Of a stretch of 34,354 nt of DNA, positions 1 to 5,737 are shown one piece after another. The stretch covers positions 1-34,354 of IMG/VR virus record IMGVR_UViG_3300046002_005108. One strand, written 5' to 3'. A model generated the notes under the pieces. It was not told the DNA's origin, ran no database searches, and was given only the letters and a program-made list of their open reading frames with translations. A program made the position numbers and the translations under genes. The stretch comes from a virus. Within the stretch, counting starts at the first letter, position 1, and each line of letters begins with the position of its first letter.

Positions 1-22
1 GAACCAACACTGGTGACTGACT

Positions 23-208
23 ATGTGCGCTGGTCTGATCAGAATTAAGTACCGCGTCAAAGAAACCGCCACCGTTGAGTGCGACACGCCGGAAGCGTTG
101 CAAGAACGCATCGCGGCACTGGAAGCCAACGACGAAGTGCTGGAGTACCGCGTGTTTCTCAACCAGGGTAAGCGCGTGCGCGTGTCGGGGTGGGAGGATC
201 GGGCGTGA
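23..208 (+). CDS. hypothetical 61-aa protein
   Basis: Small acidic/basic mixed protein with no family I recognise. It has no signal peptide or membrane segment. It is the first complete gene of the left end and belongs to the rightward operon that enters across the window junction. Its stop overlaps the GTG of the next gene (GTGA), so the two are probably translationally coupled. No strong ribosome-binding site is visible, which fits coupling to the preceding gene that ends a few bases upstream if the ends are joined. Confidence 0.6.
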   Translation: MCAGLIRIKYRVKETATVECDTPEALQERIAALEANDEVLEYRVFLNQGKRVRVSGWEDRA

Positions 209-354
209 GTGGCCCGTACACCATCCCCGGACTGGACGACTACCTGACGCCGGATGATCCCGAGTCCGACGACGAGTTCCAACTGTCCGCCGAGGACGCT
301 GCTGACATTGCGGCGGATCGGCGGGCTGATGACCTGGAGTATTACCATGACTGA
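205..354 (+). CDS. hypothetical 49-aa acidic protein (GTG start)
   Basis: A short ORF starting at GTG 205 inside the stop of the previous gene (GTGA overlap) and ending 8 bases into the next gene. The product is very acidic, with many Asp/Glu and the string YLTPDDPESDDE. It resembles the small acidic proteins common in phage accessory operons. No function can be assigned. The support is the tight overlap at both ends, which continues the coupling pattern of this operon. Confidence 0.55.
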   Translation: MSGPYTIPGLDDYLTPDDPESDDEFQLSAEDAADIAADRRADDLEYYHD

Positions 355-940
355 CCTTACCGGATGGGTGCTGGTGCCGGTGGTGGCGACGGATGAGCAG
401 TTGGATTGCGCGCTGCGATTCCTGCCGAACCTTCCGCGGGTGTGCATGGCCGTTGCCGTCGAGGACGCCATCGCCGCCTCCCCCTCGCCGCCCGTGGATG
501 TGGCGGGGTTGGTGGGGGAGCGTGACCGGCTGGCCGAGGAACACGCATGGCTGTCCGAGAAGCTGCGCGACAGCGAGCGCGACAACAAAGAACGCATCCG
601 GCACTACACAGACAACCTCAAGGCCGAAGTTCGCATGTGGCGCGAGCAGTACGACGCGCTTATGAAGGCGGTGGCCAAGGGCGTTGCGTTGCTGCCGCCC
701 GCGCCTATCTCGTTTGACCCCACGCTGCGCGCCCGCGCCGAAGCCGCCGAGGCCGAGGTTGCGCGGCTGAGGGAGGCGTTGCAGGCCGTGGCATCGCTCA
801 TTGACGAGTCCGACGGCGTGGCCGGCCTGCACAGGAACGGTGACATTGCCCCGTGGAGCGAACTTCGCACCGGGGGCCGATTTGAAGAATGGCTGGCACC
901 GTTCGACGCCGCCCTCACCCACCAGGAGCCCACGAAATGA
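347..940 (+). CDS. coiled-coil accessory protein, Ea22/Ead-like style
   Basis: 197 aa from ATG 347. The reading frame is open upstream, but ATG 347 overlaps the preceding stop by 8 nt and gives the sequence MTDLTGWVLVP. The middle (about residues 70-165) is a charged, heptad-like stretch containing ARAEAAEAEVARLREAL. The C-terminal part has a Gly/Trp-containing tail ending in a region predicted to be globular. Such mosaic proteins with an AEAEVARLREAL coiled coil are widespread in the accessory operons of lambdoid phages (Ea22/Ead type). Their function is generally unknown. The assignment is by pattern only. Confidence 0.65.
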   Translation: MTDLTGWVLVPVVATDEQLDCALRFLPNLPRVCMAVAVEDAIAASPSPPVDVAGLVGERDRLAEEHAWLSEKLRDSERDNKERIRHYTDNLKAEVRMWREQYDALMKAVAKGVALLPPAPISFDPTLRARAEAAEAEVARLREALQAVASLIDESDGVAGLHRNGDIAPWSELRTGGRFEEWLAPFDAALTHQEPTK

Positions 941-1257
941 CCATCACGAGAGAGGAAGCGCGGGACTACCTCAAGTTTATCCGCAATGAATATGCGGACA
1001 AACGGACAGCAACTGCCGCCCTCGACCTCGCCATCGCGGCGCTGGGCGGTGGGTGGAGGCCGATTGAGGAAGCGCCGAGGGATGGCCGGATTATCGGGTG
1101 GAACAAGTTGGACGGTGTGCTGGTTTTTGAGCCGTACAACTACGGAAGCAACGGGCAGTTTGAAGGCTGGGTAGTGCCGGGGGATAGCGACGATATGTTC
1201 GACTTCCCCACCCACTTCCACCCCCTTCCCCCTTCGCCGCAAGGAGAAACGAAATGA
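937..1257 (+). CDS. DUF551 domain protein
   Basis: 106 aa from ATG 937, which overlaps the previous stop (ATGA) and has an AGGAG at 924-928. The C-terminal two thirds show the DUF551 pattern: WRPIEEAPRDGRIIGW early, then a Trp-rich middle, ending with PTHFHPLP in place of the usual THWMPLP. DUF551 is a short beta-rich phage domain of unknown function. A second DUF551 protein is encoded on the opposite strand at 29088-29330. Confidence 0.75.
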   Translation: MTITREEARDYLKFIRNEYADKRTATAALDLAIAALGGGWRPIEEAPRDGRIIGWNKLDGVLVFEPYNYGSNGQFEGWVVPGDSDDMFDFPTHFHPLPPSPQGETK

Positions 1258-1445
1258 GCAAGCGTGGTGATGAGCCGGCCGACGAGAACGACATCGCGGC
1301 CCTGATTCTTAGCGCCGAGGTTGGCGACGGAATCACGGTTACCGACCTGTTGCAGGCCGCGAACTTCGACATTGGCGAGCGCCTGAACTTTGGGCTGCGC
1401 GTTGGTCAGAGCATCATGGCCGCCCTGCCAAAGGCCCAGCCGTGA
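1254..1445 (+). CDS. hypothetical 63-aa protein
   Basis: Starts with ATG overlapping the previous stop (ATGA). A purine-rich AAGGAG lies a few bases upstream, so initiation is well supported. The product is a small, mildly acidic soluble protein (SAEVGDGITVTDLLQAANF and so on) with no recognisable family, signal or membrane segment. It overlaps the next gene by 4 bases. Confidence 0.65.
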   Translation: MSKRGDEPADENDIAALILSAEVGDGITVTDLLQAANFDIGERLNFGLRVGQSIMAALPKAQP

Positions 1446-1696
1446 GCGGGGGTGTGGTGGCTGTGATTAACGCGCTGTACGCGGGTCGCGGGTATGCGCT
1501 GAATGTGCTTCACACGGAACTGCAAAGAATCACCACACCCGGCCACACGTCGAGTTCCGTTGTCGAGTGTGAGCGCGACCTGGACCTAATCGAATCCGTG
1601 CTTATCCCGATGCAGCAGGCAGAGGGCGAAGCGTTCTGGCGCTGGCGTGAACTTACCCGCCGCCCCACCCCCAACCCCGGAGAAACCCATGATTGA
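1442..1696 (+). CDS. hypothetical 84-aa protein (GTG start)
   Basis: Starts at GTG 1442 in a GTGA overlap with the previous stop. Predicted soluble and mostly helical (VINALYAGRGYALNVLHTEL; ECERDLDLIESVLIPMQQAEG). No family recognised. It ends 8 bases inside the next gene, in keeping with the coupled operon. Confidence 0.6.
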   Translation: MSGGVVAVINALYAGRGYALNVLHTELQRITTPGHTSSSVVECERDLDLIESVLIPMQQAEGEAFWRWRELTRRPTPNPGETHD

Positions 1697-2156
1697 CAAG
1701 TTGAAGGCGTTGGCGCAGAAGTGGCATCAGCGCGAGGTTGAGGAAGGACAGGCCGGCCAGGAATGGGATGCCGCCATTTACCGCGAGTGCGCCGACGAAC
1801 TAGACGCCCTCGCCGCCCTCGCCTCCGATACGGGCGAGCGTGGGGTGGTTAGTGATGCAATGGTAGATGCGGCATTGGGCGCTGCTTACGGGTACGGCCG
1901 GAGGGAGAACATGCGGCTCGCGCTCATCGCCGCCCTCCGCGCCCAGCCTGCGGGCGGTGGGTCTTGCACCTGCCCAAGTGGCGACGGTTCGCTGCGCTGG
2001 CCGTGTCCGCAGCATCCACCCGCCCCGAGCGCCGGGGTGTCGGAGGCGCACCACTACGTCATGGACGAGGAAGCCCGTGACTATGAGTGCTGCCAGAAGT
2101 GTGGCCACGTCCGGGAGCGTGTAGTTTGCGCCGCGCTCGCTGCCGCCGAGGGGTGA
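1689..2156 (+). CDS. hypothetical 155-aa protein with two Cys clusters
   Basis: ATG 1689 is chosen because a GGAGA lies 8 bases upstream and it overlaps the preceding stop; the frame is open further upstream without a better start. The N-terminal half is helical. There are two cysteine clusters: CTCPSGDGSLRWPCPQH (about residues 97-113) and ECCQKCGH (about 137-144). These may bind zinc. This modular architecture is typical of poorly conserved early phage proteins. No specific function can be assigned. Confidence 0.6.
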   Translation: MIDKLKALAQKWHQREVEEGQAGQEWDAAIYRECADELDALAALASDTGERGVVSDAMVDAALGAAYGYGRRENMRLALIAALRAQPAGGGSCTCPSGDGSLRWPCPQHPPAPSAGVSEAHHYVMDEEARDYECCQKCGHVRERVVCAALAAAEG

Positions 2157-2159
2157 AAA

Positions 2160-2474
2160 ATGGCTGACCTCATGTTCTGGACTGGCGTTGTGGCGTGGGC
2201 GGTTATCGCAGCCGGCGTTCTTTGGCTACTGGCTGAAATCGCATGGGGCGCGGTGTGCGCTGCTAGCCATGTGCGCTGGGTTATCCGCATCGCCCACAAA
2301 AGCGGAAAGCTGGGCGCGTTGAAGTGGTCGAAGTTGCCACAGTCGTTCCTGTCCTACTGGTGGGATTACATCGGCTACCGGAACGACGGCTCGACCACCA
2401 TCACGCGGCAAGGCTGCGGCAGCGTTTGGCGCGGCGTTGGCGACTACACCATCAATAAGGACAACACCCCATGA
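2160..2474 (+). CDS. small inner-membrane protein, unknown function
   Basis: 104 aa with a strong hydrophobic segment at about residues 4-35 (FWTGVVAWAVIAAGVLWLLA), followed by a basic, cytoplasm-favouring tail. This suggests one or two membrane passes near the N-terminus. A GAGGGG 6-11 bases upstream serves as ribosome-binding site. The stop overlaps the next ATG (ATGA). Membrane proteins in early accessory operons are often exclusion or host-takeover factors, but nothing specific shows that here. Confidence 0.65.
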   Translation: MADLMFWTGVVAWAVIAAGVLWLLAEIAWGAVCAASHVRWVIRIAHKSGKLGALKWSKLPQSFLSYWWDYIGYRNDGSTTITRQGCGSVWRGVGDYTINKDNTP

Positions 2475-2824
2475 CTGACCCGAAGTTGCCGCCCGACCTG
2501 ATGGCCGACATTGACGCCATGCGCGATGTCTACATGAGCAGCGCCCAGCGTGGCGCATACGAGCGAATCCTCGCGCGGGCCGCCACCTATCACGCCCGCG
2601 CCGCCGTCGAGCTGGCTGGCGGGGGGAGGGATGGGGAGAGGTTGGATTGGCTGGACAAGGTTTCGGCGGGCACCATTCGCATGGACCGCTACGACTTGCC
2701 CGGCGATCACTCCGTGCTTGGAGTCTGCCCCACCTACACGCGCTGGGGGCCAACCGATCACTACACGCACAAGACCGCACGCGCCGCCATCGACGCCGCC
2801 ATGACCGGAGGCGAGCATGGGTAG
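2471..2824 (+). CDS. hypothetical 117-aa protein
   Basis: Starts with an ATGA overlap. The N-terminal half is helical (MTDPKLPPDLMADIDAMRDV). The second half contains RLDWLDKVSAGTIRMDRYDL, and the last 15 residues (ARAAIDAAMTGGEHG) resemble the ends of other small phage early proteins that contain a dwell 'DAAM' helix. No function recognised. It ends 8 bases into the excisionase-like gene, so it is probably co-translated with the recombination genes. Confidence 0.6.
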   Translation: MTDPKLPPDLMADIDAMRDVYMSSAQRGAYERILARAATYHARAAVELAGGGRDGERLDWLDKVSAGTIRMDRYDLPGDHSVLGVCPTYTRWGPTDHYTHKTARAAIDAAMTGGEHG

Positions 2825-3119
2825 CCAGCAAGAATGGTTCACCGAGCCAGAGGCGGCCGAATACTGCCGATGCTCCTTCCGGGCCTTCCGAGAGATGCGC
2901 CTGCCCGCCAGGAACTCGGGCGGCCGAAAGGTCTACAATCGGGCCACCCTTGATGCCGAGCTGAACTCCCGCCCGTGGCAACCCTCTACAAGCGCGGCCC
3001 GTCCTACTATCTCAACTGGCGTCGGGACGGTAAGCAGTATCGCCGGACTCTCGGCCCGATTGACCGAAAAGCCGCTGAGGCCGTTCGCGCCGAGAAAGAA
3101 GCGGAACTCGCAGGGCTAA
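2817..3119 (+). CDS. xis: excisionase-like winged-helix DNA-binding protein
   Basis: The first ~54 residues form an excisionase/MerR-type helix-turn-helix: FTEPEAAEYCRCSFRAFREM (helix 1-turn-helix 2), then LPARNSGGRKVYNRATLDAE, as in the HTH_17 family. Small proteins of this type bind arm sites and direct the integrase towards excision. The gene lies directly upstream of int. The recognisable fold ends near position 2980; the last ~48 residues (to 3119) overlap int by 145 bases in another frame and look low-complexity (Pro/Ser/Arg). The tail may be an unselected extension or a real DNA-binding tail. ATG 2817 overlaps the previous stop by 8 bases. The excisionase role is inferred from fold and position. 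Confidence 0.7.
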   Translation: MGSQQEWFTEPEAAEYCRCSFRAFREMRLPARNSGGRKVYNRATLDAELNSRPWQPSTSAARPTISTGVGTVSSIAGLSARLTEKPLRPFAPRKKRNSQG

Positions 3120-4003
3120 TTACCTCCACCCGTGGAGTGACCGTGGAGCATGTGCTGGCCGACTATTTGAGCTGGTACGAAACCGAGAGGCCCGCGACCT
3201 TTGGCCGGGCAAGGTCCGCGCTCAAGCCCCTGCGCGAGTCGCTGGGCGCATATGGCGCTGAGGCGGCCACGGCTAGGGCCTTTGAGCGTTGGGCCGCTGG
3301 GAGGCCGCAGGCGACGGCAGAAAAGGCCCTCAAGCTGGCCCGGGCTGCGTTTCGCCGGGCGGTCAACCAGCGGGTTATCAGCCGGTCCCCGATGGACGGC
3401 GTGAGCATCCCCAAGACGCTGCTTAGCCGCCCGCCCGACTACTACCGCCCCGCGCAGCTTGCGAAGCTCTACAAGACCGCCAGGGGCGACCTGTGGGCCT
3501 TCATGGCCTCCACGGGGCTACGGCGAGGCGAAATGGTCAAGGCCCGGCGCACGGACGTACAGGGCGGCTTGCTGGTGATCGAATCGACGACAGAGGGGCG
3601 CACGAAGTCCGGCAAGTGGCGGGCCGTCCCGCTGAACCCGCAGGCCAAGGCGGCGCTCAAGGGGCTGGGGGCCGACCGGCTGGCCGACTGTCACGCGGAT
3701 ACGCTGGGGGATTGGTTCAAGGTGGACGCAGCAGAGGCCGGATTGCCCGGCACCCTTCATTGGCTGCGTCACACATTTTGCACGGCGCTGGTTCAGTCCG
3801 GCGTGAGCCTTCACGAAGTCCAGAGGCTCGCCGGCCATAGCTCGGTGGCGGTGACCGAACGGTACGCCCACCATGCCCCCGACTTTGGCCGGGCGGCGGT
3901 GGCTACAATGGCCGGGTGGATGCGGAAAGGACTTGCAAAAAAGCACACAGGCAAGCACACTAAACCCACGAAACACCGCAGGCCCCGTAGCTCAGCTGGA
4001 TAG
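2975..4003 (+). CDS. int: tyrosine recombinase integrase
   Basis: 342 aa from GTG 2975. The N-terminus (MATLYKRGPSYYLNWRRDGK) is the short arm-binding domain of phage integrases, followed by a SAM-like core-binding domain (about 52-150) and the catalytic domain. Active-site residues are all present: Arg183 (STGLRRGE), Lys211 (TKSGK), His262 and Arg265 (LHWLRHTF), His288 (LAGHSS) and nucleophile Tyr297 (TERYAHH). It should integrate the phage at a host tRNA-Arg(CCU) gene. The last codons are unusual: residues 323-330 (KHTGKHTK) are encoded by a direct repeat that looks like an arm-type site, and the final seven codons plus the stop lie inside the tRNA-derived attP core. The 5' end overlaps the excisionase-like gene by 145 nt. 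Confidence 0.96.
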   Translation: MATLYKRGPSYYLNWRRDGKQYRRTLGPIDRKAAEAVRAEKEAELAGLITSTRGVTVEHVLADYLSWYETERPATFGRARSALKPLRESLGAYGAEAATARAFERWAAGRPQATAEKALKLARAAFRRAVNQRVISRSPMDGVSIPKTLLSRPPDYYRPAQLAKLYKTARGDLWAFMASTGLRRGEMVKARRTDVQGGLLVIESTTEGRTKSGKWRAVPLNPQAKAALKGLGADRLADCHADTLGDWFKVDAAEAGLPGTLHWLRHTFCTALVQSGVSLHEVQRLAGHSSVAVTERYAHHAPDFGRAAVATMAGWMRKGLAKKHTGKHTKPTKHRRPRSSAG

Positions 4004-4120
4004 AGCGTCCCCCTCCTAAGGCCCACCCGGCATTCTAGGAGGCTTAAAACAAGGGCTTTCCGTGTTGCGCGTGGCACCTAATGGCACCCTTTGCGGGTGA
4101 CGGTAAGCACAGTTAGCACA
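3941..4120 (+). other. attP: attP: core with candidate integrase arm-type sites
   Basis: The core is the tRNA-derived block (3981-4021). It is flanked by four direct copies of (A/T)AGCACA: 3942-3948 and 3954-3960 (as AAGCACAC, 12-base period) on the left, and 4105-4111 and 4114-4120 (9-base period) on the right. Such paired, outward-placed direct repeats are what arm-type integrase sites look like. A 7-bp inverted repeat, CCTCCTA at 4012-4018 and TAGGAGG at 4036-4042, straddles the point where similarity to tRNA stops. The pattern is seen directly; the function is inferred from position beside int. Confidence 0.75.
3981..4021 (+). tRNA. 5' half of tRNA-Arg(CCU), attP core (partial, not a complete tRNA)
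   Basis: The stretch starts with acceptor strand GGCCCCG, then TA, a D-arm (GCTC-loop-GAGC with AGCTGGATA), G, the anticodon-stem strand TCCCC and loop CTCCTAA with anticodon CCT. After the loop the sequence leaves the tRNA pattern, with no matching anticodon-stem 3' strand, T-arm or CCA. This is therefore a half-gene that marks the att core. Recombination in the anticodon loop would rebuild the host tRNA using this phage-supplied 5' half. The int stop codon lies within it. Confidence 0.85.
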
Positions 4121-4129
4121 GGAGGCCGC

Positions 4130-4348
4130 ATGGCTTGGAAAATAGGCATCTGCGAGGCGTGCAGCTACTCCGCGCCGGATCACTCCGGCGGCACCCACTA
4201 CTCCGTTTTTAAGGTCCGGCAGCACTACTTCAGCCTGCTGCGACTCAAGCGCCTGCGCCGCTGGGCTTGGATTTGCGACGAGTGCCAGTCACAGACGGCC
4301 CAGCAGCGAAAGCGAAACTCTCCCAACCCGAAGGAAGCGACCGCATGA
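4130..4348 (+). CDS. 72-aa putative zinc-ribbon protein next to attP
   Basis: ATG 4130 is preceded by AGGAGG at 4120-4125; an upstream TTG in frame lacks this. The protein has two CxxC knuckles, ICEACS near residue 8 and CDECQ near residue 50, separated by a basic stretch (RLKRLRRWAWI). This suggests a zinc ribbon that could bind nucleic acid. It is the first gene beyond attP, so in a lysogen it would lie at the opposite prophage end from int, next to the host tRNA promoter. Its stop overlaps the next ATG. No family is identified. Confidence 0.7.
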   Translation: MAWKIGICEACSYSAPDHSGGTHYSVFKVRQHYFSLLRLKRLRRWAWICDECQSQTAQQRKRNSPNPKEATA

Positions 4349-4521
4349 ATATCAACGAAGCCTACCTTGCGCTTGCCAACGCGCAGAACGCGCTGACTGC
4401 CGCCGCCGAGGGAAAGCCTCTGACGCCCGAACAGTGCGCCAAGCTGGCCGCCGAAATCCGTAAGGCTGGTGCCGCCTACGCGGAACTAATCGGCGGTCTG
4501 CGGGAACTGCTGCGGGCCTAG
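4345..4521 (+). CDS. hypothetical 58-aa helical protein
   Basis: ATG 4345 overlaps the previous stop (ATGA). The product is almost entirely helical and Ala-rich (AYLALANAQNALTAAAEGK; EQCAKLAAEIRKAGAAYAEL). It is the last gene of the rightward unit. Its stop TAG shares the four bases CTAG (4518-4521) with the stop of the convergent Rz gene, so there is no intergenic space between the two opposing transcription units. Function unknown. Confidence 0.65.
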   Translation: MNINEAYLALANAQNALTAAAEGKPLTPEQCAKLAAEIRKAGAAYAELIGGLRELLRA

Positions 4522-5045
4522 CGCCCCGCCCGCACAGCTTCAATCAAGGCATTAAGCTGCCGGGCTACGGCGTCGGCTCGGGCGGCTTCACGCAGCAGAA
4601 ATTCAGCATCCGCTGGTAGAAGTCCACCGGGACCGGCTTCACCAGCTCCACCGGCAACGGCTGGGGCTTCGGCACTTCGGGCGGGACACGCGAAACGCTC
4701 TCGCACCCGGAGCTGGCCAGCACGAAGGCTAGCAAGGTCATTCTGGTACTTTTCATCGGCTACCTTCTGTTCTGCAAGGAATCGTTCGGCAATCGCCTGA
4801 TACTCGGCCCGCCAGCGGGCTTCGGTGTTCCGCGCGGCTATGGCGCTCTCTGCCCGCTGCTGGGCGTAGACGGCTTCCTGCGCCGCCCAATCGGCCCGCA
4901 CCGAGTCGGCCCCGGATGCGCGCCCGTGGAGCCACACGCCCGCGACCAGCACTAGCGCGGCCACAGTAGCCCACACCTTCCAAGACAGCCCGGAGAGCCA
5001 CCCCAGCGCGTCCTTGGCCCATCCCAGCAGCAGGGCGGCAATCAT
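4518..5045 (-). CDS. Rz: Rz-like i-spanin
   Basis: 175 aa with an N-terminal membrane anchor at about residues 22-39 (WKVWATVAALVLVAGVWL) and a long periplasmic Ala/Gln/Glu-rich coiled coil (ARNTEARWRAEYQAIAERFL). This is the inner-membrane spanin topology. It contains the Rz1 gene in another frame, which is the hallmark of Rz/Rz1 pairs. With holin and endolysin it completes lysis by fusing inner and outer membranes. It starts with an ATGA overlap with the holin stop and is the last gene of the leftward unit. Confidence 0.88.
   Translation of the reverse strand: MIAALLLGWAKDALGWLSGLSWKVWATVAALVLVAGVWLHGRASGADSVRADWAAQEAVYAQQRAESAIAARNTEARWRAEYQAIAERFLAEQKVADEKYQNDLASLRAGQLRVRERFACPARSAEAPAVAGGAGEAGPGGLLPADAEFLLREAARADAVARQLNALIEAVRAGR
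4565..4756 (-). CDS. Rz1: Rz1-like o-spanin lipoprotein, nested in Rz
   Basis: 63 aa in a different frame wholly inside Rz. The N-terminus has a charged start, a hydrophobic run and a lipobox-like LASSGC with Cys18 as lipidation site. The mature part is proline-rich (VPPEVPKPQPLP, then KPPEPTP at the end), as in Rz1 proteins. It would sit in the outer membrane and bind the periplasmic end of Rz. Position -3 of the lipobox is Ser rather than Leu, slightly off the consensus. Confidence 0.85.
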   Translation of the reverse strand: MKSTRMTLLAFVLASSGCESVSRVPPEVPKPQPLPVELVKPVPVDFYQRMLNFCCVKPPEPTP

Positions 5046-5275
5046 TCCTTCACCGGCTGCTTAATCACCCGCGACACCGCAGCACCACCAGCGGAGATAA
5101 GCGCACCCACGCTGCACCACTGTTTGACGGCCAGGGGGATCACCGGGAGCCAGTCGCTAGGCAGGGTCGCGTAGGCCACCACGACGGCGCTAAAGAACGC
5201 GCTGGCGATAATCCAGCGCATAGACCACCACCGCTTCCACTCGGAGGCGTTTTCGACTAGTTCGAGCTTCTTCAT
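5042..5275 (-). CDS. holin-like protein
   Basis: 77 aa with two predicted membrane helices, WIIASAFFSAVVVAYATL (about 21-38) and a second at about 46-67, a charged N-terminus (KKLELVENASEWKRW) and a short basic/acidic tail. It lies between endolysin and Rz, with ATGA overlaps on both sides. Because the endolysin has no signal sequence, a pore-forming holin is expected here. The sequence resembles short phage holins annotated as DUF7940-type, but the call rests mainly on topology and context. Confidence 0.8.
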   Translation of the reverse strand: MKKLELVENASEWKRWWSMRWIIASAFFSAVVVAYATLPSDWLPVIPLAVKQWCSVGALISAGGAAVSRVIKQPVKE

Positions 5276-5703
5276 GCGTTGCCCTCAAAGAGTTTGCGTT
5301 CGGCTTCCCGGCGACGGACAAGGCCCGTTAGCACCTTGCCGCCCGCCTTGTTCCACCGGCTGAACTGCTTGGCGGCCCCTGCGGCGTCACCCGCGTTTAG
5401 CAGCTTGAGCAGCGTTGACTTGCGGAGCGCCTGCGCCCCGACGTTGTAGGCGAACGCGACCAACGCATCGAACTGGCCCTGCGTCAGGTTCACGGTCACA
5501 GCATCGTTTACGGCGTCCTCAAACTGGCGAACATCGGCAGCCAGCAGCTCGTCAGCCTTCGCAGCGGTGATGGCCTGCCCGGCCTTGACGCCCTTGGTAG
5601 TGCCGTAGCCAATCGTCCAGACATTTGCGGGGCAAAGGTAGGCGGTGAGCTTCAAGCCCTCAAAGGACTTGATTAGGTGGAGGCCGGTTTCAGATATTTT
5701 CAT
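5272..5703 (-). CDS. endolysin, T4/P22-type lysozyme (GH24)
   Basis: 143 aa; the start is taken at the ATG giving MKISETGLHLIKSFEG, since the upstream extension lacks family similarity. The catalytic pattern E-x8-C-x5-T is seen as Glu15, Cys24 and Thr30 (SFEGLKLTAYLCPANVWTIG), followed by GYGTT, QFDALVAFAYNVG and LVRRREAE, all typical of GH24 muramidases. It hydrolyses peptidoglycan between MurNAc and GlcNAc. There is no signal or SAR anchor, so release must depend on the holin. It overlaps the holin start by 4 bases. Confidence 0.95.
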   Translation of the reverse strand: MKISETGLHLIKSFEGLKLTAYLCPANVWTIGYGTTKGVKAGQAITAAKADELLAADVRQFEDAVNDAVTVNLTQGQFDALVAFAYNVGAQALRKSTLLKLLNAGDAAGAAKQFSRWNKAGGKVLTGLVRRREAERKLFEGNA

Positions 5704-5737
5704 GCGTTCACCTGTTCCAGCCCGTAGGCGGTGGGGG

